A stretch of 64,000 bases of DNA. Origin: an uncultured Eubacteriales bacterium (GTDB lineage: Bacteria; Bacillota; Clostridia; Oscillospirales; CAG-272). The notes under the pieces were generated by a model. It saw only the letters and a program-made list of their open reading frames with translations, was not told the DNA's origin and did no database searches. Made by a program: the position numbers and the translations under genes. Numbering within the stretch: position 1 is the stretch's first letter; each line of letters begins with the position of its first letter. Shown in pieces: positions 42,675 to 51,757 of the stretch. The stretch covers positions 10,866 through 74,865 of the forward strand of contig CAKSPO010000002.1 in the NCBI GenBank assembly GCA_934481515.1. The letters run 5' to 3'.

Positions 42675-44258
42675 ATGAACAAACTGGAACAGGAAATCAA
42701 CCGTCGGCGGACATTCGCCATCATATCACACCCGGACGCAGGAAAAACAACCCTGACGGAGAAGTTTCTCCTCTACGGAGGCGCAATTCAGACCGCAGGT
42801 GCCGTCAAGGGAAAGGCATCCGACCGTCACGCCGTCTCCGACTGGATGGAGATGGAAAAGAAAAGAGGAATTTCCATCACCTCCTCGGTCATGCAGTTTG
42901 AATACGAGGGATATTGCATCAACATTCTGGACACGCCCGGACACCAGGACTTCTCCGAGGACACCTACCGGACGCTGATGGCGGCGGACAGTGCGGTCAT
43001 GGTCATTGATGCCGCAAAAGGAATCGAGCCGCAGACGCGCAAGCTTTTCCGGGTCTGCGCACGCCGGCACATTCCGATTTTCACCTTCATCAACAAAATG
43101 GATCACGAATCGCGGGATCCGTTTGATCTGTTGGACGAGCTGGAAAAGGAATTCGGCATCGGAACCTATCCCATGAATTGGCCGATCGGATGCGGCGTCG
43201 GATTCAAGGGCGTTTATGACCGGGATGGCCATAAAATTCTCGCGTTCGGCGATTCGCACCGCGGCAGAGACCGTCTGTCCTCCATCGACTGTGACATCCG
43301 CGACACCGAAAAAATGGACGAGCTGATCGGCTCCTATGCCCGCGAGGAGCTGACGGAGCAGGTAGAACTGCTGGACGGTGCCTGCTTTGACTTTGATCTG
43401 GAAAAGGTACGAAACGGTCAGCTCAGCCCGGTATTCTTCGGCTCGGCACTGAACAATTTCGGCGTGGAATTCTTCCTGGAGCATTTCCTGAAGATGACCA
43501 CCGCCCCCCTGCCGCGGCAGGCGGGTGATCACCTTGTAAGTCCCTTTGACGACCATTTCTCCGCGTTCGTGTTCAAAATTCAGGCAAACATGAACAAGGC
43601 GCACCGCGACCGCATTGCATTTCTCCGCATTGTTTCCGGCAGATTCGACCATGACCGGGAATATTATCACGTACAGGGGGGAAAAGAACTGAAGCTTTCC
43701 CAACCCCAGCAGATGATGGCGCAGGAGCGCTCCATCATTGAGGAAGCATACGCCGGCGACATCATCGGCGTGTTTGACCCCGGCATTTTCTCCATCGGAG
43801 ACACAGTGTGCGAAAAGAACAGCAAGGTTGAATTTGAAGGCATCCCAACCTTCGCGCCCGAATGCTTTGCCATGGTGGAGCAGATCGACAGCATGAAGCG
43901 CAAGCAGTTTGCCAAAGGCATGAGCCAGATTGCTCAGGAAGGCGCTATCCGCATTTTCACCGAACCGAACGGCGGCTTGGAGCGCGTCTATGTCGGCGTG
44001 GTCGGCATGCTGCAATTTGATGTTCTGGAATCCAGGATGAAGTCGGAATACGGCGTCACCTATCGGCAATACGGACTTCCCTATCAGTATATCCGCCGCA
44101 TTTCCAGCGAAACCGATCCTGCAAAGCTTCACCTGTTTGATGTCAAGTGGGTGCGGGACTTCCGCGGGAATGACTTTCTGCTCTTCAACAGCGAATGGCA
44201 CATCGCGCATACGCTGGAAAACAACGAAGGGCTGGAGCTTACGGAGTTCGGAACCTGA
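42675..44258 (+). CDS. prfC: Peptide chain release factor 3
   Basis: RF3 is a GTPase that recycles RF1/RF2. The 527-residue length is standard. G motifs: SHPDAGKTT (G1), DTPGHQDF (G3) and NKMD (G4). The start MNKLEQEINRRRTFAIISHP fits the family; a GTG nine bases earlier is possible. The next gene starts 25 bases after the stop, so both may be in one transcript. Confidence 0.96.
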   Translation: MNKLEQEINRRRTFAIISHPDAGKTTLTEKFLLYGGAIQTAGAVKGKASDRHAVSDWMEMEKKRGISITSSVMQFEYEGYCINILDTPGHQDFSEDTYRTLMAADSAVMVIDAAKGIEPQTRKLFRVCARRHIPIFTFINKMDHESRDPFDLLDELEKEFGIGTYPMNWPIGCGVGFKGVYDRDGHKILAFGDSHRGRDRLSSIDCDIRDTEKMDELIGSYAREELTEQVELLDGACFDFDLEKVRNGQLSPVFFGSALNNFGVEFFLEHFLKMTTAPLPRQAGDHLVSPFDDHFSAFVFKIQANMNKAHRDRIAFLRIVSGRFDHDREYYHVQGGKELKLSQPQQMMAQERSIIEEAYAGDIIGVFDPGIFSIGDTVCEKNSKVEFEGIPTFAPECFAMVEQIDSMKRKQFAKGMSQIAQEGAIRIFTEPNGGLERVYVGVVGMLQFDVLESRMKSEYGVTYRQYGLPYQYIRRISSETDPAKLHLFDVKWVRDFRGNDFLLFNSEWHIAHTLENNEGLELTEFGT

Positions 44259-44283
44259 TTTTCTCTGAAAGGACCCGATGCCC

Positions 44284-45402
44284 ATGAAAAAACAATTTCG
44301 CCTTCTCGCCCTTCTTTTCTCTCTCCTGTTTGTTTTGACCTCCTGTGCGCTTCCCGGTGCGGGAACCGGTACCGGAAGCACCCCCGCTTCCTCCGTCACG
44401 GAGGGGAACGGCGCCACTCCCCTGCCGTCCGGCGCACAGTTCGAGGTGCATTTTATCGACGTCGGACAGGCAGATGCCGCCCTCATCCTTTGCGACGGAA
44501 AAGCAATGATGATCGACGGAGGAAACGCCGCAGACAGCAGTCTGGTCTATACCTATCTGAAAAAACGCGGCATCACCCACATTGATTATATGATCTGCAC
44601 GCACGCGCATGAGGATCATGTCGGCGGACTTCCCGGTGCACTGCGCGCCGCCACGGTCGGTGTTGCAATGGCACCCGTCACCGAATACGACAGCCGCGCC
44701 TTCCGCAACTACGTCTCCGCCGTCGAAAACCAGGGAAAAACGCTGACCGTACCACAGGCGGGCGACCGGTTTTCGCTCGGTTCCACAGAGGTCACCGTGC
44801 TGGGTCCCGTCAGGGAATATACCGAAACCAATAACACCTCCATCGTCCTGCGGGTCGTGTTCGGATCACTTTCCTTCCTCTTTACCGGAGACATGGAGCG
44901 CGACGCGGAAGCAGATCTTCTGGATGCCGGAGTATCGGTCGCATCCACGGTGCTCAAGGTCGGACATCACGGAAGCAATACCTCCACCTCCTACCGCTTT
45001 CTGCGGGAGGTAGACCCGACCTACGCAGTCATCTCCGTCGGAAAGGACAACAGCTACGGACATCCGAACGAAGAACCGCTCTCCCGGCTCCGGGATGCGG
45101 ACGTTACGCTTTACCGTACCGACCTTCAGGGTGACATTGTCTGCCGAAGCAACGACGGCAAAACGCTGACCTTTCAGACCTCGAAAAACAGCTCCGTACC
45201 GACCAACCCGACCGAGGACTCCCGAACGGAATCCGATACCGCTGCGGCATCGGAATATGCGTTTGTCGGAAATGCCGAGACCAAGAAATACCATCGTCTG
45301 ACCTGCTCGTCCCTCCCTGCCGAAGACAAACGCTGCTATTTCATCACCGAGGAAGAGGCGCAACGCGCGGGCTACACCGCCTGCAAACGGTGCCTGCCGT
45401 AA
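44284..45402 (+). CDS. ComEC-like MBL lipoprotein with a C-terminal Cys-rich (Ada-like) domain
   Basis: The 372-residue precursor has a lipobox (LTSC), a Gly/Thr/Ser-rich linker, and an MBL hydrolase domain: FIDVGQADAALI, THAHEDHVGG, FTGDMERDAE and KVGHHGSNTS. The C-terminal 45 residues (FVGNAETKKYHRLTCSSLP, EEAQRAGYTACKRC) match the Ada-type metal-binding fold often fused to extracellular nucleases. It is surface-anchored. ATG 44284 is ten bases after AAAGGA; ATG 44278 is the alternative. The fusion favours extracellular nucleic acid as substrate, which is an inference. Confidence 0.88.
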   Translation: MKKQFRLLALLFSLLFVLTSCALPGAGTGTGSTPASSVTEGNGATPLPSGAQFEVHFIDVGQADAALILCDGKAMMIDGGNAADSSLVYTYLKKRGITHIDYMICTHAHEDHVGGLPGALRAATVGVAMAPVTEYDSRAFRNYVSAVENQGKTLTVPQAGDRFSLGSTEVTVLGPVREYTETNNTSIVLRVVFGSLSFLFTGDMERDAEADLLDAGVSVASTVLKVGHHGSNTSTSYRFLREVDPTYAVISVGKDNSYGHPNEEPLSRLRDADVTLYRTDLQGDIVCRSNDGKTLTFQTSKNSSVPTNPTEDSRTESDTAAASEYAFVGNAETKKYHRLTCSSLPAEDKRCYFITEEEAQRAGYTACKRCLP

Positions 45403-45416
45403 TGCGCCCTGAGCAC

Positions 45417-45472
45417 AAATACCAAAGGAGCCTGCATCGCTTTTTGCGATGCAGGCTCCTTTTGGTATTTTA
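45417..45472. terminator. Strong bidirectional terminator
   Basis: A stem of about 24 bp with a TTTT loop region (AGGAGCCTGCATCGC and GCGATGCAGGCTCCT at its core), flanked by AAATACC and GGTATTT. Confidence 0.9.
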
Positions 45473-45530
45473 ACACTTCAGAAAGCAGACAGACCGGTAA
45501 AGATGCCGCCGCAAAAGCGATGCATCCGGT

Positions 45531-46130
45531 TCAGACCTCCCGCCGTCCCTCCAGTGCCCGGAACAGCGTCACTTCATCGGCATACTCCAGATCCGCTCCC
45601 ACGGGAACGCCGTACGCCAGACGGGTCACACGGATTCCGGACGGACGAAGCAAACGGGACAGATACAGCGCCGTCGCCTCTCCTTCCACGGTCGGGTTGG
45701 TTGCCACGATTACCTCCCGGACATCCTCCGCTTCCACACGGGAAAGCAGTTCCCGGATCTTCAGCTGATCCGGTGTTACCCCGTTCATCGGAGAAATCAG
45801 ACCATGGAGAACATGGTAAACGCCGTGATATTCCCGAACCTTTTCCATGGCAAGCACCGTCTTGGCATCGGAAACCACGCAGATGACCGAATGATCGCGC
45901 GTTTCATCCGCACAGATCCGGCACACCGGAAGATCGGTCAGATTCTGACACACGGGACAGAGGTGAATCTTGTCCTTGGCATCCAGAATCGCCTGCGCAA
46001 ATTCCGCCGCCTCCTCCCGATCCATTTCCAGAACGGAAAAAGCCAGACGCATTGCGGACTTCTTTCCGACTCCCTGAAGCCTGCCGAATTTTTCGGCAAG
46101 CACCCGGAGCGGTTCCATATATTCCGCCAT
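45531..46130 (-). CDS. recR: Recombination protein RecR
   Basis: RecR works with RecO and RecF in gap repair. The 199-residue protein has the HhH-like N-terminus (LQGVGKKSAMRLAF), the zinc finger CPVC...CRIC, and a Toprim domain (VICVVSDAKTVLAME...LHGLISPMNGVTPDQL). It follows ybaB by four bases in the conserved dnaX-ybaB-recR order. Confidence 0.97.
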   Translation of the reverse strand: MAEYMEPLRVLAEKFGRLQGVGKKSAMRLAFSVLEMDREEAAEFAQAILDAKDKIHLCPVCQNLTDLPVCRICADETRDHSVICVVSDAKTVLAMEKVREYHGVYHVLHGLISPMNGVTPDQLKIRELLSRVEAEDVREVIVATNPTVEGEATALYLSRLLRPSGIRVTRLAYGVPVGADLEYADEVTLFRALEGRREV

Positions 46131-46134
46131 CGAC

Positions 46135-46482
46135 TCAGAAAAGTCCCGGCAGATTCATCGGACCGGTAATCTTGTTCAGCTCTGCATTGTTGGTGTCGTC
46201 CACCCGCTTGATCGCCTCGTTGACCGCGGCAACCAGCAAATCGGAGAGCGTTTCCATATCGTCGGGATCCACAATCTCCGGCTTGAGGTCAATGGAAAGG
46301 ATTTCTCTTTTGCCGTTGATTTTCACGTTTACGACACCGCCGCCCGCGGAAACATCATACTCCCGCTCGTTCAGTTCCTCCTGCTTTGCAGCCATATCCT
46401 CCTGCATTTTCTGTGCCTGACGGATCATTGCCTGCATGTTCTGCGCGCCGCCGCCCATTCCCTTCGGAATATTTGCTCTCAT
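46135..46482 (-). CDS. YbaB/EbfC nucleoid-associated protein
   Basis: The 115-residue DNA-binding protein has the Gly/Met/Gln-rich start (PKGMGGGAQNMQAMIRQAQK) and the core GGGVVNVKINGKREILSIDL typical of the family. It lies between dnaX and recR, as in Bacillus (yaaK position). Confidence 0.95.
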   Translation of the reverse strand: MRANIPKGMGGGAQNMQAMIRQAQKMQEDMAAKQEELNEREYDVSAGGGVVNVKINGKREILSIDLKPEIVDPDDMETLSDLLVAAVNEAIKRVDDTNNAELNKITGPMNLPGLF

Positions 46483-46533
46483 GACTTTCTGTTCTCCTTA
46501 CAAATTACAAAAATAATATTGATCCGATCCGTC

Positions 46534-48147
46534 TCAGCGGTCCTCGGTCACTTCCCCGATAATCTCGTCAATTGCGGATCCGGCAGCTTTCTTTGCCGCC
46601 ACCTCAAAACGGAGTTCCCGTTCGCCGACCTCCCGCTGAAGAACCGCCGAGAGCGCCATCCGCAGCTGATCGCGGGATTCGTCCTGCTCCATCATCCGCA
46701 TGGAAAAATCATTGTCGAAGCGGACAATTACATTGCCGTCTTCGGTCGTAAAAGCCCGTGCGGCTTTGACAAAGCTTGCCACCATCGGAGCGCTTCTTCC
46801 CAGCCGCTCCACCGCATCCAACCAGTTTTTCACCGGCCGGAGCACCTGTCGCGCGTCTCCCGTCGTTTTCGGTGCATCGGGCACTGCGGCACCTTTTTCG
46901 GAGCTTGCAGGCTGTGCTTCCGGTATTCCGGAAGCTTTTTTTGGCTTTTCCGCCGGAACGTCCGCAGACTCCGGTACACGCGGTGACTGGCTCGTCCGAC
47001 AGGTCAGCATGGCATCCTCCAGCTTTGCAATCCGGGAAACCAATGCTTCGGGTGAGGTGTCCAGCGTCTCGTCGCACATCCGGATCAGCGTCATCTCTGC
47101 CACCACACGCTTGACGGCGTTCGCCTTCTGCATGGCAAACAGTGCGTCCTCCAAAAGCCTGCAATGGTACAATAGCGTTTCCTTGCGGAATTTCCCTGCC
47201 AGTGTGAAAAGCTGTGTCGCTTCCTCCCGTGTCAGGTCGAGATACGCCTCCGCAGACTTGGTGGTCCGGCAAACGAGCATATCTCTCCAGAGAGAAATCA
47301 GATCCTGCCAGAAAACCGACAAATCCTTGGATGAGCGTACCACGCTGTCAATCTGCGAGAATAGCGCGTCATAATTCCGCTCGGTCACGGCTTCCGCCGT
47401 GGCAAGCACGGCACCCCGGCCGACCAGACCGACCGCATCCTCTACGGTCGCAACCGTCACCTGACGACTGACACCGGCGCAAAGCTCTAAAAGGCTGATC
47501 GCATCCCGCATGCCGCCCTGAGCAAGTCTCGCCAGCATCCGCGCGGCATCCGGCTCCAGACCGATTCCTTCCTGCTCTGCGATATAGGTCAGCCGCGCAA
47601 TCAGCGCGTCAACGGAAATCCGCCGGAAATCAAACCGCTGGCAACGGGAAATGATGGTCGCCGGAAGCTTTTGCAGCTCCGTGGTTGCAAGAATGAAGAT
47701 TACATGCTCCGGCGGCTCCTCCAGAGTTTTGAGCAACGCGTTAAACGCGCTGACCGACAGCATATGCACCTCGTCAATGATATACACCCGGTATTTCAGC
47801 TCGGACGGAGAGTATACCACCTCGTCCCGGATATCCCGGATGTTATCCACACCGTTGTTGGATGCGGCATCCATTTCCAGCACATCGGTTGCCGCTCCGC
47901 TGTCAATCGCGCGGCAGGCGGCACAGACCCCGCAGGGATTTCCCCCCGCCGGGTGCTCACAGTTGACCGCTTTGGCAAGGATTTTGGCACAGCTGGTCTT
48001 TCCGGTTCCTCTGGAACCGCAAAAAAGGTACGCATGGCTGAAGGCACCGTGCTCCGCCTCATAGCGGAGCACGGAAGTAATGTGCTCCTGCCCGTAAACC
48101 TCGTCAAAGGTCTGCGGCCGCCATTTTCTGTACAGCGCCTGATGCAT
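46534..48147 (-). CDS. dnaX: DNA polymerase III gamma/tau subunit
   Basis: The clamp-loader ATPase has 537 residues. Visible are Walker A GSRGTGKTS, the four-Cys zinc module (CEHPAGGNPCGVCAAC), the DExx motif IIDEVHMLS and sensor 1 ILATTELQKLP. The C-terminal third is variable and ends in a polymerase-binding segment. No obvious slippery frameshift site was seen. Confidence 0.96.
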   Translation of the reverse strand: MHQALYRKWRPQTFDEVYGQEHITSVLRYEAEHGAFSHAYLFCGSRGTGKTSCAKILAKAVNCEHPAGGNPCGVCAACRAIDSGAATDVLEMDAASNNGVDNIRDIRDEVVYSPSELKYRVYIIDEVHMLSVSAFNALLKTLEEPPEHVIFILATTELQKLPATIISRCQRFDFRRISVDALIARLTYIAEQEGIGLEPDAARMLARLAQGGMRDAISLLELCAGVSRQVTVATVEDAVGLVGRGAVLATAEAVTERNYDALFSQIDSVVRSSKDLSVFWQDLISLWRDMLVCRTTKSAEAYLDLTREEATQLFTLAGKFRKETLLYHCRLLEDALFAMQKANAVKRVVAEMTLIRMCDETLDTSPEALVSRIAKLEDAMLTCRTSQSPRVPESADVPAEKPKKASGIPEAQPASSEKGAAVPDAPKTTGDARQVLRPVKNWLDAVERLGRSAPMVASFVKAARAFTTEDGNVIVRFDNDFSMRMMEQDESRDQLRMALSAVLQREVGERELRFEVAAKKAAGSAIDEIIGEVTEDR

Positions 48148-48150
48148 GAC

Positions 48151-49017
48151 TCAGATGCTTTGCACCGGCTCTGCCGCCAGCTTTCTGAGATAAGCAAGCC
48201 CCAACTCCAGCGCGGGAATGTTCTCCTCCGCACCCTCAAATTCAATGGAAAAGACCTTATCGTAGCCGGAGGAACGAAGGATTCTCACGCACTCCGCCAC
48301 CGGCACGTCCCCGTGACCGACAATGGTACCGCGCAACAGATTTCCGTTTGCGGTCTTGAAAAATCCCTCCGGGGTCGGCTCACCCGGACGCACCTTGCGG
48401 TACAAAAAGTCTTTGATATGTGCATGAACGGCATAAGGAGCCGCAATGCGGACGGAATCCATGGGGTTGGCATCGGCACAGAGGAAGTTTCCGATATCCA
48501 CCAGCCAGCCGTAGTTTTTGTTGCCCACCGCACGGATCAGTGTTTCCACGCGCTCCGGCTGCTGATAAATGTAGCCGTGATTTTCGGAGCAGGTGCGGAT
48601 GCCCTTCTTTTCGGCGTATTCCGTAATCGTGCGGATCCGCCCGGCAAGCACGGGAACCATTTCGTACCATGTTTTCCCTTCCGGCAGCTCCCAGCAGACA
48701 TCATGCCGCATGCAGGGAACGCCCAATGCCTCGGCAGTATCCACACACAGGAAAAGCCGCTCCATTTCCTTTTCGATTTCCGGACTCAGAAGGTTGGCTC
48801 CGACCGTATAGGAAGCAATCGTCAGCCCAAGGGAATCGCAAAGCTCCCGCAGTTCCTTTGCATACGCAACCGGATCCTTCGCCATCTCCGGTCTGATTTC
48901 CGTATATTCGATAGCATCAAACCCGATCTTTTTTGTCTGCCGGGTGATCTCCTTGAAATCACACCCGGTGGCTTTTCTGTATTTTTCAAAGCTGTAAGCA
49001 CTGACACCGATTTTCAT
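48151..49017 (-). CDS. Sugar phosphate isomerase/epimerase-like TIM-barrel protein
   Basis: The 288-residue protein belongs to the xylose isomerase-like TIM-barrel (AP endonuclease 2) superfamily. Signs are MKIGVSAYSFEKYRKATG at the start, GFDAIEYTEIRPE, then metal-site segments CSENHGYIYQQPERVETL, GWLVDIGNFLC, VHAHIKDFLY and GHGDVPVAE. The specific sugar substrate is unknown. It sits between the SRP RNA gene and dnaX, which are neighbours in Bacillus; this gene is an insertion in that order. Confidence 0.85.
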   Translation of the reverse strand: MKIGVSAYSFEKYRKATGCDFKEITRQTKKIGFDAIEYTEIRPEMAKDPVAYAKELRELCDSLGLTIASYTVGANLLSPEIEKEMERLFLCVDTAEALGVPCMRHDVCWELPEGKTWYEMVPVLAGRIRTITEYAEKKGIRTCSENHGYIYQQPERVETLIRAVGNKNYGWLVDIGNFLCADANPMDSVRIAAPYAVHAHIKDFLYRKVRPGEPTPEGFFKTANGNLLRGTIVGHGDVPVAECVRILRSSGYDKVFSIEFEGAEENIPALELGLAYLRKLAAEPVQSI

Positions 49018-49049
49018 AAGAAATATTCTCCTTTTTCCCCGGCAAAAAG

Positions 49050-49086
49050 AAAAAATGCCGGTGTTTTTTTACAGAAAAAGCACCGG
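49050..49086 (-). terminator. Terminator after the SRP RNA
   Basis: CCGGTG and CACCGG with poly-A/T arms, then CATTTTTTCTTTTTG on the minus strand. Confidence 0.75.
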
Positions 49087-49094
49087 ACTGCAAA

Positions 49095-49374
49095 ACAAGA
49101 CCATACACCTCAGAATCGAAAGTCGCTTCCACGCGATTTTCGTACCCACTGCTCAGAACAGGCGTCCCCGCGGCACATCGGGGGAATCACTTAATGCTGC
49201 TTGGTTCCCCACCTGACATGGTTCGTAAGCCTCGATTGCGCAGGACCCATTCCTCAACACAGCAGATACGCATCCTTCGTAAAAGGTCGTCCCTCAAAAG
49301 AGGACTCCACCCCTGCTGTAGCGGATTTCAGGTACAGGGCTCCGCTGCTTCCCCGGCTGGTATGGTCTCGTTTC
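49095..49374 (-). ncRNA. ffs: Signal recognition particle RNA, large Firmicutes type
   Basis: The RNA folds back on itself: GACCATACC near the 5' end pairs with GGTGTATGGTC near the 3' end. The domain IV core (49195-49217) reads GTCAGG-TGG-GGAA-CCA-AGCAGCA on the minus strand. It matches the usual GTCAGG-TCC-GGAA-GGA-AGCAGCA with a compensatory stem change. The length of about 280 nt includes the Alu domain, as in Bacillus scRNA. Location upstream of dnaX agrees. Exact ends are estimates. Confidence 0.93.
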
Positions 49375-49393
49375 ACAGTCCGATACCAAGAAT

Positions 49394-49422
49394 AGTATAG
49401 CAGATTTTCTTCCGTTTTGCAA
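49394..49422 (-). promoter_or_regulatory. Promoter of the SRP RNA
   Basis: TTGCAA (49422-49417), 17 bp, TATACT (49399-49394), minus strand. Confidence 0.85.
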
Positions 49423-49481
49423 TAGCAATTTGAAAAATTTTTAAGATAAAAAATCCGTTCCCGGAAACTTTTCTTCTGCGG

Positions 49482-49510
49482 TTGACGAGCGGGAAAAACT
49501 ATGCTAAAAT
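49482..49510 (+). promoter_or_regulatory. Promoter of the DUF5662 gene
   Basis: TTGACG (49482-49487), 17 bp with TGC before the -10, TAAAAT (49505-49510). Confidence 0.8.
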
Positions 49511-49608
49511 AAAAGTCCGATGAAAGCATACAATTTCATCTTTAATCTTGAAAATGACCGAAGTATCTGAAGACAGACGAAACATCCCAAGCCGGAGGAA
49601 CACGACCG

Positions 49609-50184
49609 ATGTGGCACCCATGGAAGCATTTTTGCACCATTACCCGTCACCGTCACTGCGTCATTGCCCACTGCTATCGCGTGGGCATCGGAATGCAGGG
49701 ACTTTTTCACGACCTTTCCAAATACTCTCCCACCGAATTCCGGCGCGGAGCAAAATATTATCAGGGGACACGCAGTCCCAATGAACGGGAACGGGAGCTG
49801 TTCGGTTATTCCGCGGCATGGCTGCATCACAAAGGCAGGAACCGCCACCACTTTGAATATTGGAACGATCTGAACATGCAGACCAAAAAATATGAACCCG
49901 TAAAAATGCCGATGCGCTATGTAAAGGAAATGTTCTGCGACCGCGTCGCCGCCGGAAAGATTTACTGCGGAAAATCCTACACCGACCAGAACCCTCTCTC
50001 TTACTTTCTGCGCGGGAATGCCCGGCAGAAGATGCATCCGGAAACGGCGGATCTGCTGGAGGAGTGGCTCCGGATGCTCTCGGAAAAGGGAGAAAAGGAA
50101 ACCTTCCGCCACATCCGCGAAATTCCGAACCGCTCCGATTACGGAACTCCCTTTTCTCCGTCCGCTCCTTCAAAAAACAACTGA
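49609..50184 (+). CDS. DUF5662 family protein
   Basis: The 191-residue protein has a histidine-rich core: FCTITRHRHCVIAHC, GLFHDLSKYSPTEF, AWLHHKGRNRHHFEYW. These match DUF5662. The His/Asp pattern (HxxxV...HD...HH...HH) recalls HD-type metal sites, which hints at a phosphohydrolase, though I cannot confirm it. It is cytosolic and monocistronic, with GGAGG upstream of the ATG. Confidence 0.8.
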   Translation: MWHPWKHFCTITRHRHCVIAHCYRVGIGMQGLFHDLSKYSPTEFRRGAKYYQGTRSPNERERELFGYSAAWLHHKGRNRHHFEYWNDLNMQTKKYEPVKMPMRYVKEMFCDRVAAGKIYCGKSYTDQNPLSYFLRGNARQKMHPETADLLEEWLRMLSEKGEKETFRHIREIPNRSDYGTPFSPSAPSKNN

Positions 50185-50241
50185 AAAACGCTCTTTTTCG
50201 AAAATGCAACCGCCGGTTGACAAAATTCCAAGCCGAATGGA

Positions 50242-50398
50242 TAGACTTTTTCACCGTTTTCTGTTATTCTGAACCTATCCCAAACGGAACGTCCGCGCGG
50301 AAGATGTCCTCAGAAGGTGCCCCTCCTGTGCGGGCAACATTCTCAGCGGGAAGCATCCCGCACTGACAATATCCCGTTTGGGAAATTCCCTCAAAGGA
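50242..50398 (+). promoter_or_regulatory. Promoter and structured 5' leader before the XRE-membrane gene
   Basis: TAGACT (50242-50247), 17 bp with TG, TATTCT (50265-50270). The transcript starts near 50277 and folds at once. P1 is a 10-bp perfect stem, 50278-50287 with 50374-50383. Inside it are P2 (50303-50307/50337-50341, continued by 50318-50322/50332-50336) and P3 (50346-50351/50356-50361). The 3' arm of P1 can pair instead with TCCC at 50372-50375 or TTCCC at 50386-50390, close to the AAAGGA site. This is riboswitch-like but matches no class I know. Confidence 0.6.
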
Positions 50399-50409
50399 AC
50401 CATACTTTT

Positions 50410-51504
50410 ATGATGAATCTTTCCGAAAAAATCATGTTTCTGCGAAAGAAGCAGGGCTGGTCGCAGGAACAGCTGGCGGAAAAGCTTTCCGTCTCCCGGC
50501 AATCCGTTTCCAAATGGGAAAGCGGGCAGAGCCTGCCGGAAATCGACAAAATTCTGCAAATGAGCGAATTGTTCGGCGTGACGACGGATGAATTGCTGAA
50601 AGATGAATCCGACCACCTCCGGACGCCGGGAGAAGAGGAAAAATCGGCATCCGGTGATTTTACCTCTCACATGTCCGGAAAAGCCGGCGAAAATGACCCG
50701 GTTTCTTCCGAAAGCTACTATATGCCGGACAACGAAAGCATATGGAATCGCCTTTCCAACGCGCGTCGGCAAGGATTCATTACGGCGCTGGCAACCTCGC
50801 TTTGCATTTTTTCGCCGGCTCCTCTGATCACGCTTGCGGGGATTTCGGAAACCGGTCGTTTTTCGGAAAACGCCGCCGCGGGTATCGGAATTACGGTGTT
50901 GCTCCTGCTGGTTGCCACTGCGGTCGTGCTGTTCATTTATGCCGACGGGATCGGCAAAAAACTCCCCCTCCCGACGGATCATCCGATCCGTCTTCCAAAG
51001 CAAACCGAGGCGGAGCTGAAAGGTATTTATGAAAAATTCAACCGCCGCCAATTGTTCATGACCGCGGCGGGAACGCTTCTCTGCGTCATCTGTCCTCTTC
51101 CCCTGATTCTTTCCGCTTCTCTGGAATCTCCCGACCGGATCATAACTTCCATGGTTGGTCTTTTGCTTCTGATTGTTGCTTTTGCGGTCTTTTTCTTCAT
51201 TTTTCCGACCTTTACGGGCAAGGTGCTCCGGCATCTGCTCAACTGTCGCACGGCAGAGGATCGGGAGGACGACATGGAGGATGCGGAAGATGACACTTTC
51301 TCCGGCGACGTGGCGGAGGATGTACAGAAATACCGTTCGGCGCAAAAGCTCATCTCCGGATTGTTCTGGCCGCTGGTGACTGCGGTCTATCTGCTGATCT
51401 CCTTTCTGACCAATGCATGGCATGTCACATGGATCGTCTGGCCGGTCGCCGCCTGCATCGACTCTGCCCTGAAAGCATTTCTGCGCTATCGCTATCTCCG
51501 CTGA
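50410..51504 (+). CDS. XRE-family regulator with membrane domain
   Basis: The 364-residue protein has an N-terminal HTH_3 ([40 protein letters not shown]). A 70-residue acidic linker follows, then four or five membrane helices: about 120-140, 155-175, 215-240, 250-275 and 325-345. An acidic loop ([16 protein letters not shown]) separates the last two. Membrane-bound regulators of this build often sense envelope stress or a ligand. ATG 50410 follows AAAGGA. Confidence 0.85.
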   Translation: MMNLSEKIMFLRKKQGWSQEQLAEKLSVSRQSVSKWESGQSLPEIDKILQMSELFGVTTDELLKDESDHLRTPGEEEKSASGDFTSHMSGKAGENDPVSSESYYMPDNESIWNRLSNARRQGFITALATSLCIFSPAPLITLAGISETGRFSENAAAGIGITVLLLLVATAVVLFIYADGIGKKLPLPTDHPIRLPKQTEAELKGIYEKFNRRQLFMTAAGTLLCVICPLPLILSASLESPDRIITSMVGLLLLIVAFAVFFFIFPTFTGKVLRHLLNCRTAEDREDDMEDAEDDTFSGDVAEDVQKYRSAQKLISGLFWPLVTAVYLLISFLTNAWHVTWIVWPVAACIDSALKAFLRYRYLR

Positions 51505-51569
51505 CAGAGAGGTGTATCTGTTACTTTTTTGTCATCGTTTATTCACGGTTTATTCCATTTAAAACAGCA

Positions 51570-51618
51570 AAAAGCGATATTCCGACGGCAAAAACCGCAT
51601 CGGAATATCGCTTTTTCG
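51570..51618 (+). terminator. Terminator after the XRE-membrane gene
   Basis: AAAGCGATATTCCGA and TCGGAATATCGCTTT form a 15-bp stem followed by TTCGTTT. Confidence 0.9.
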
Positions 51619-51757
51619 TTTGATCGGAATTTTCACGGAAAATCCAGCCGTTTTCCGGCAGCATCAGAGGCAGAATCTCCGAAAAAATCAAAGATACGGT
51701 CTCTGAAAAATCGAAGGCACCATCTTTCAAAAAATCAAAACTGCAATCTCGGAAGAA

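Noticed and set aside
50277..50384. TPP, FMN, cobalamin, SAM-I or ZTP riboswitch
   Set aside because: None of the conserved core motifs of these classes could be found in the loops on either strand.
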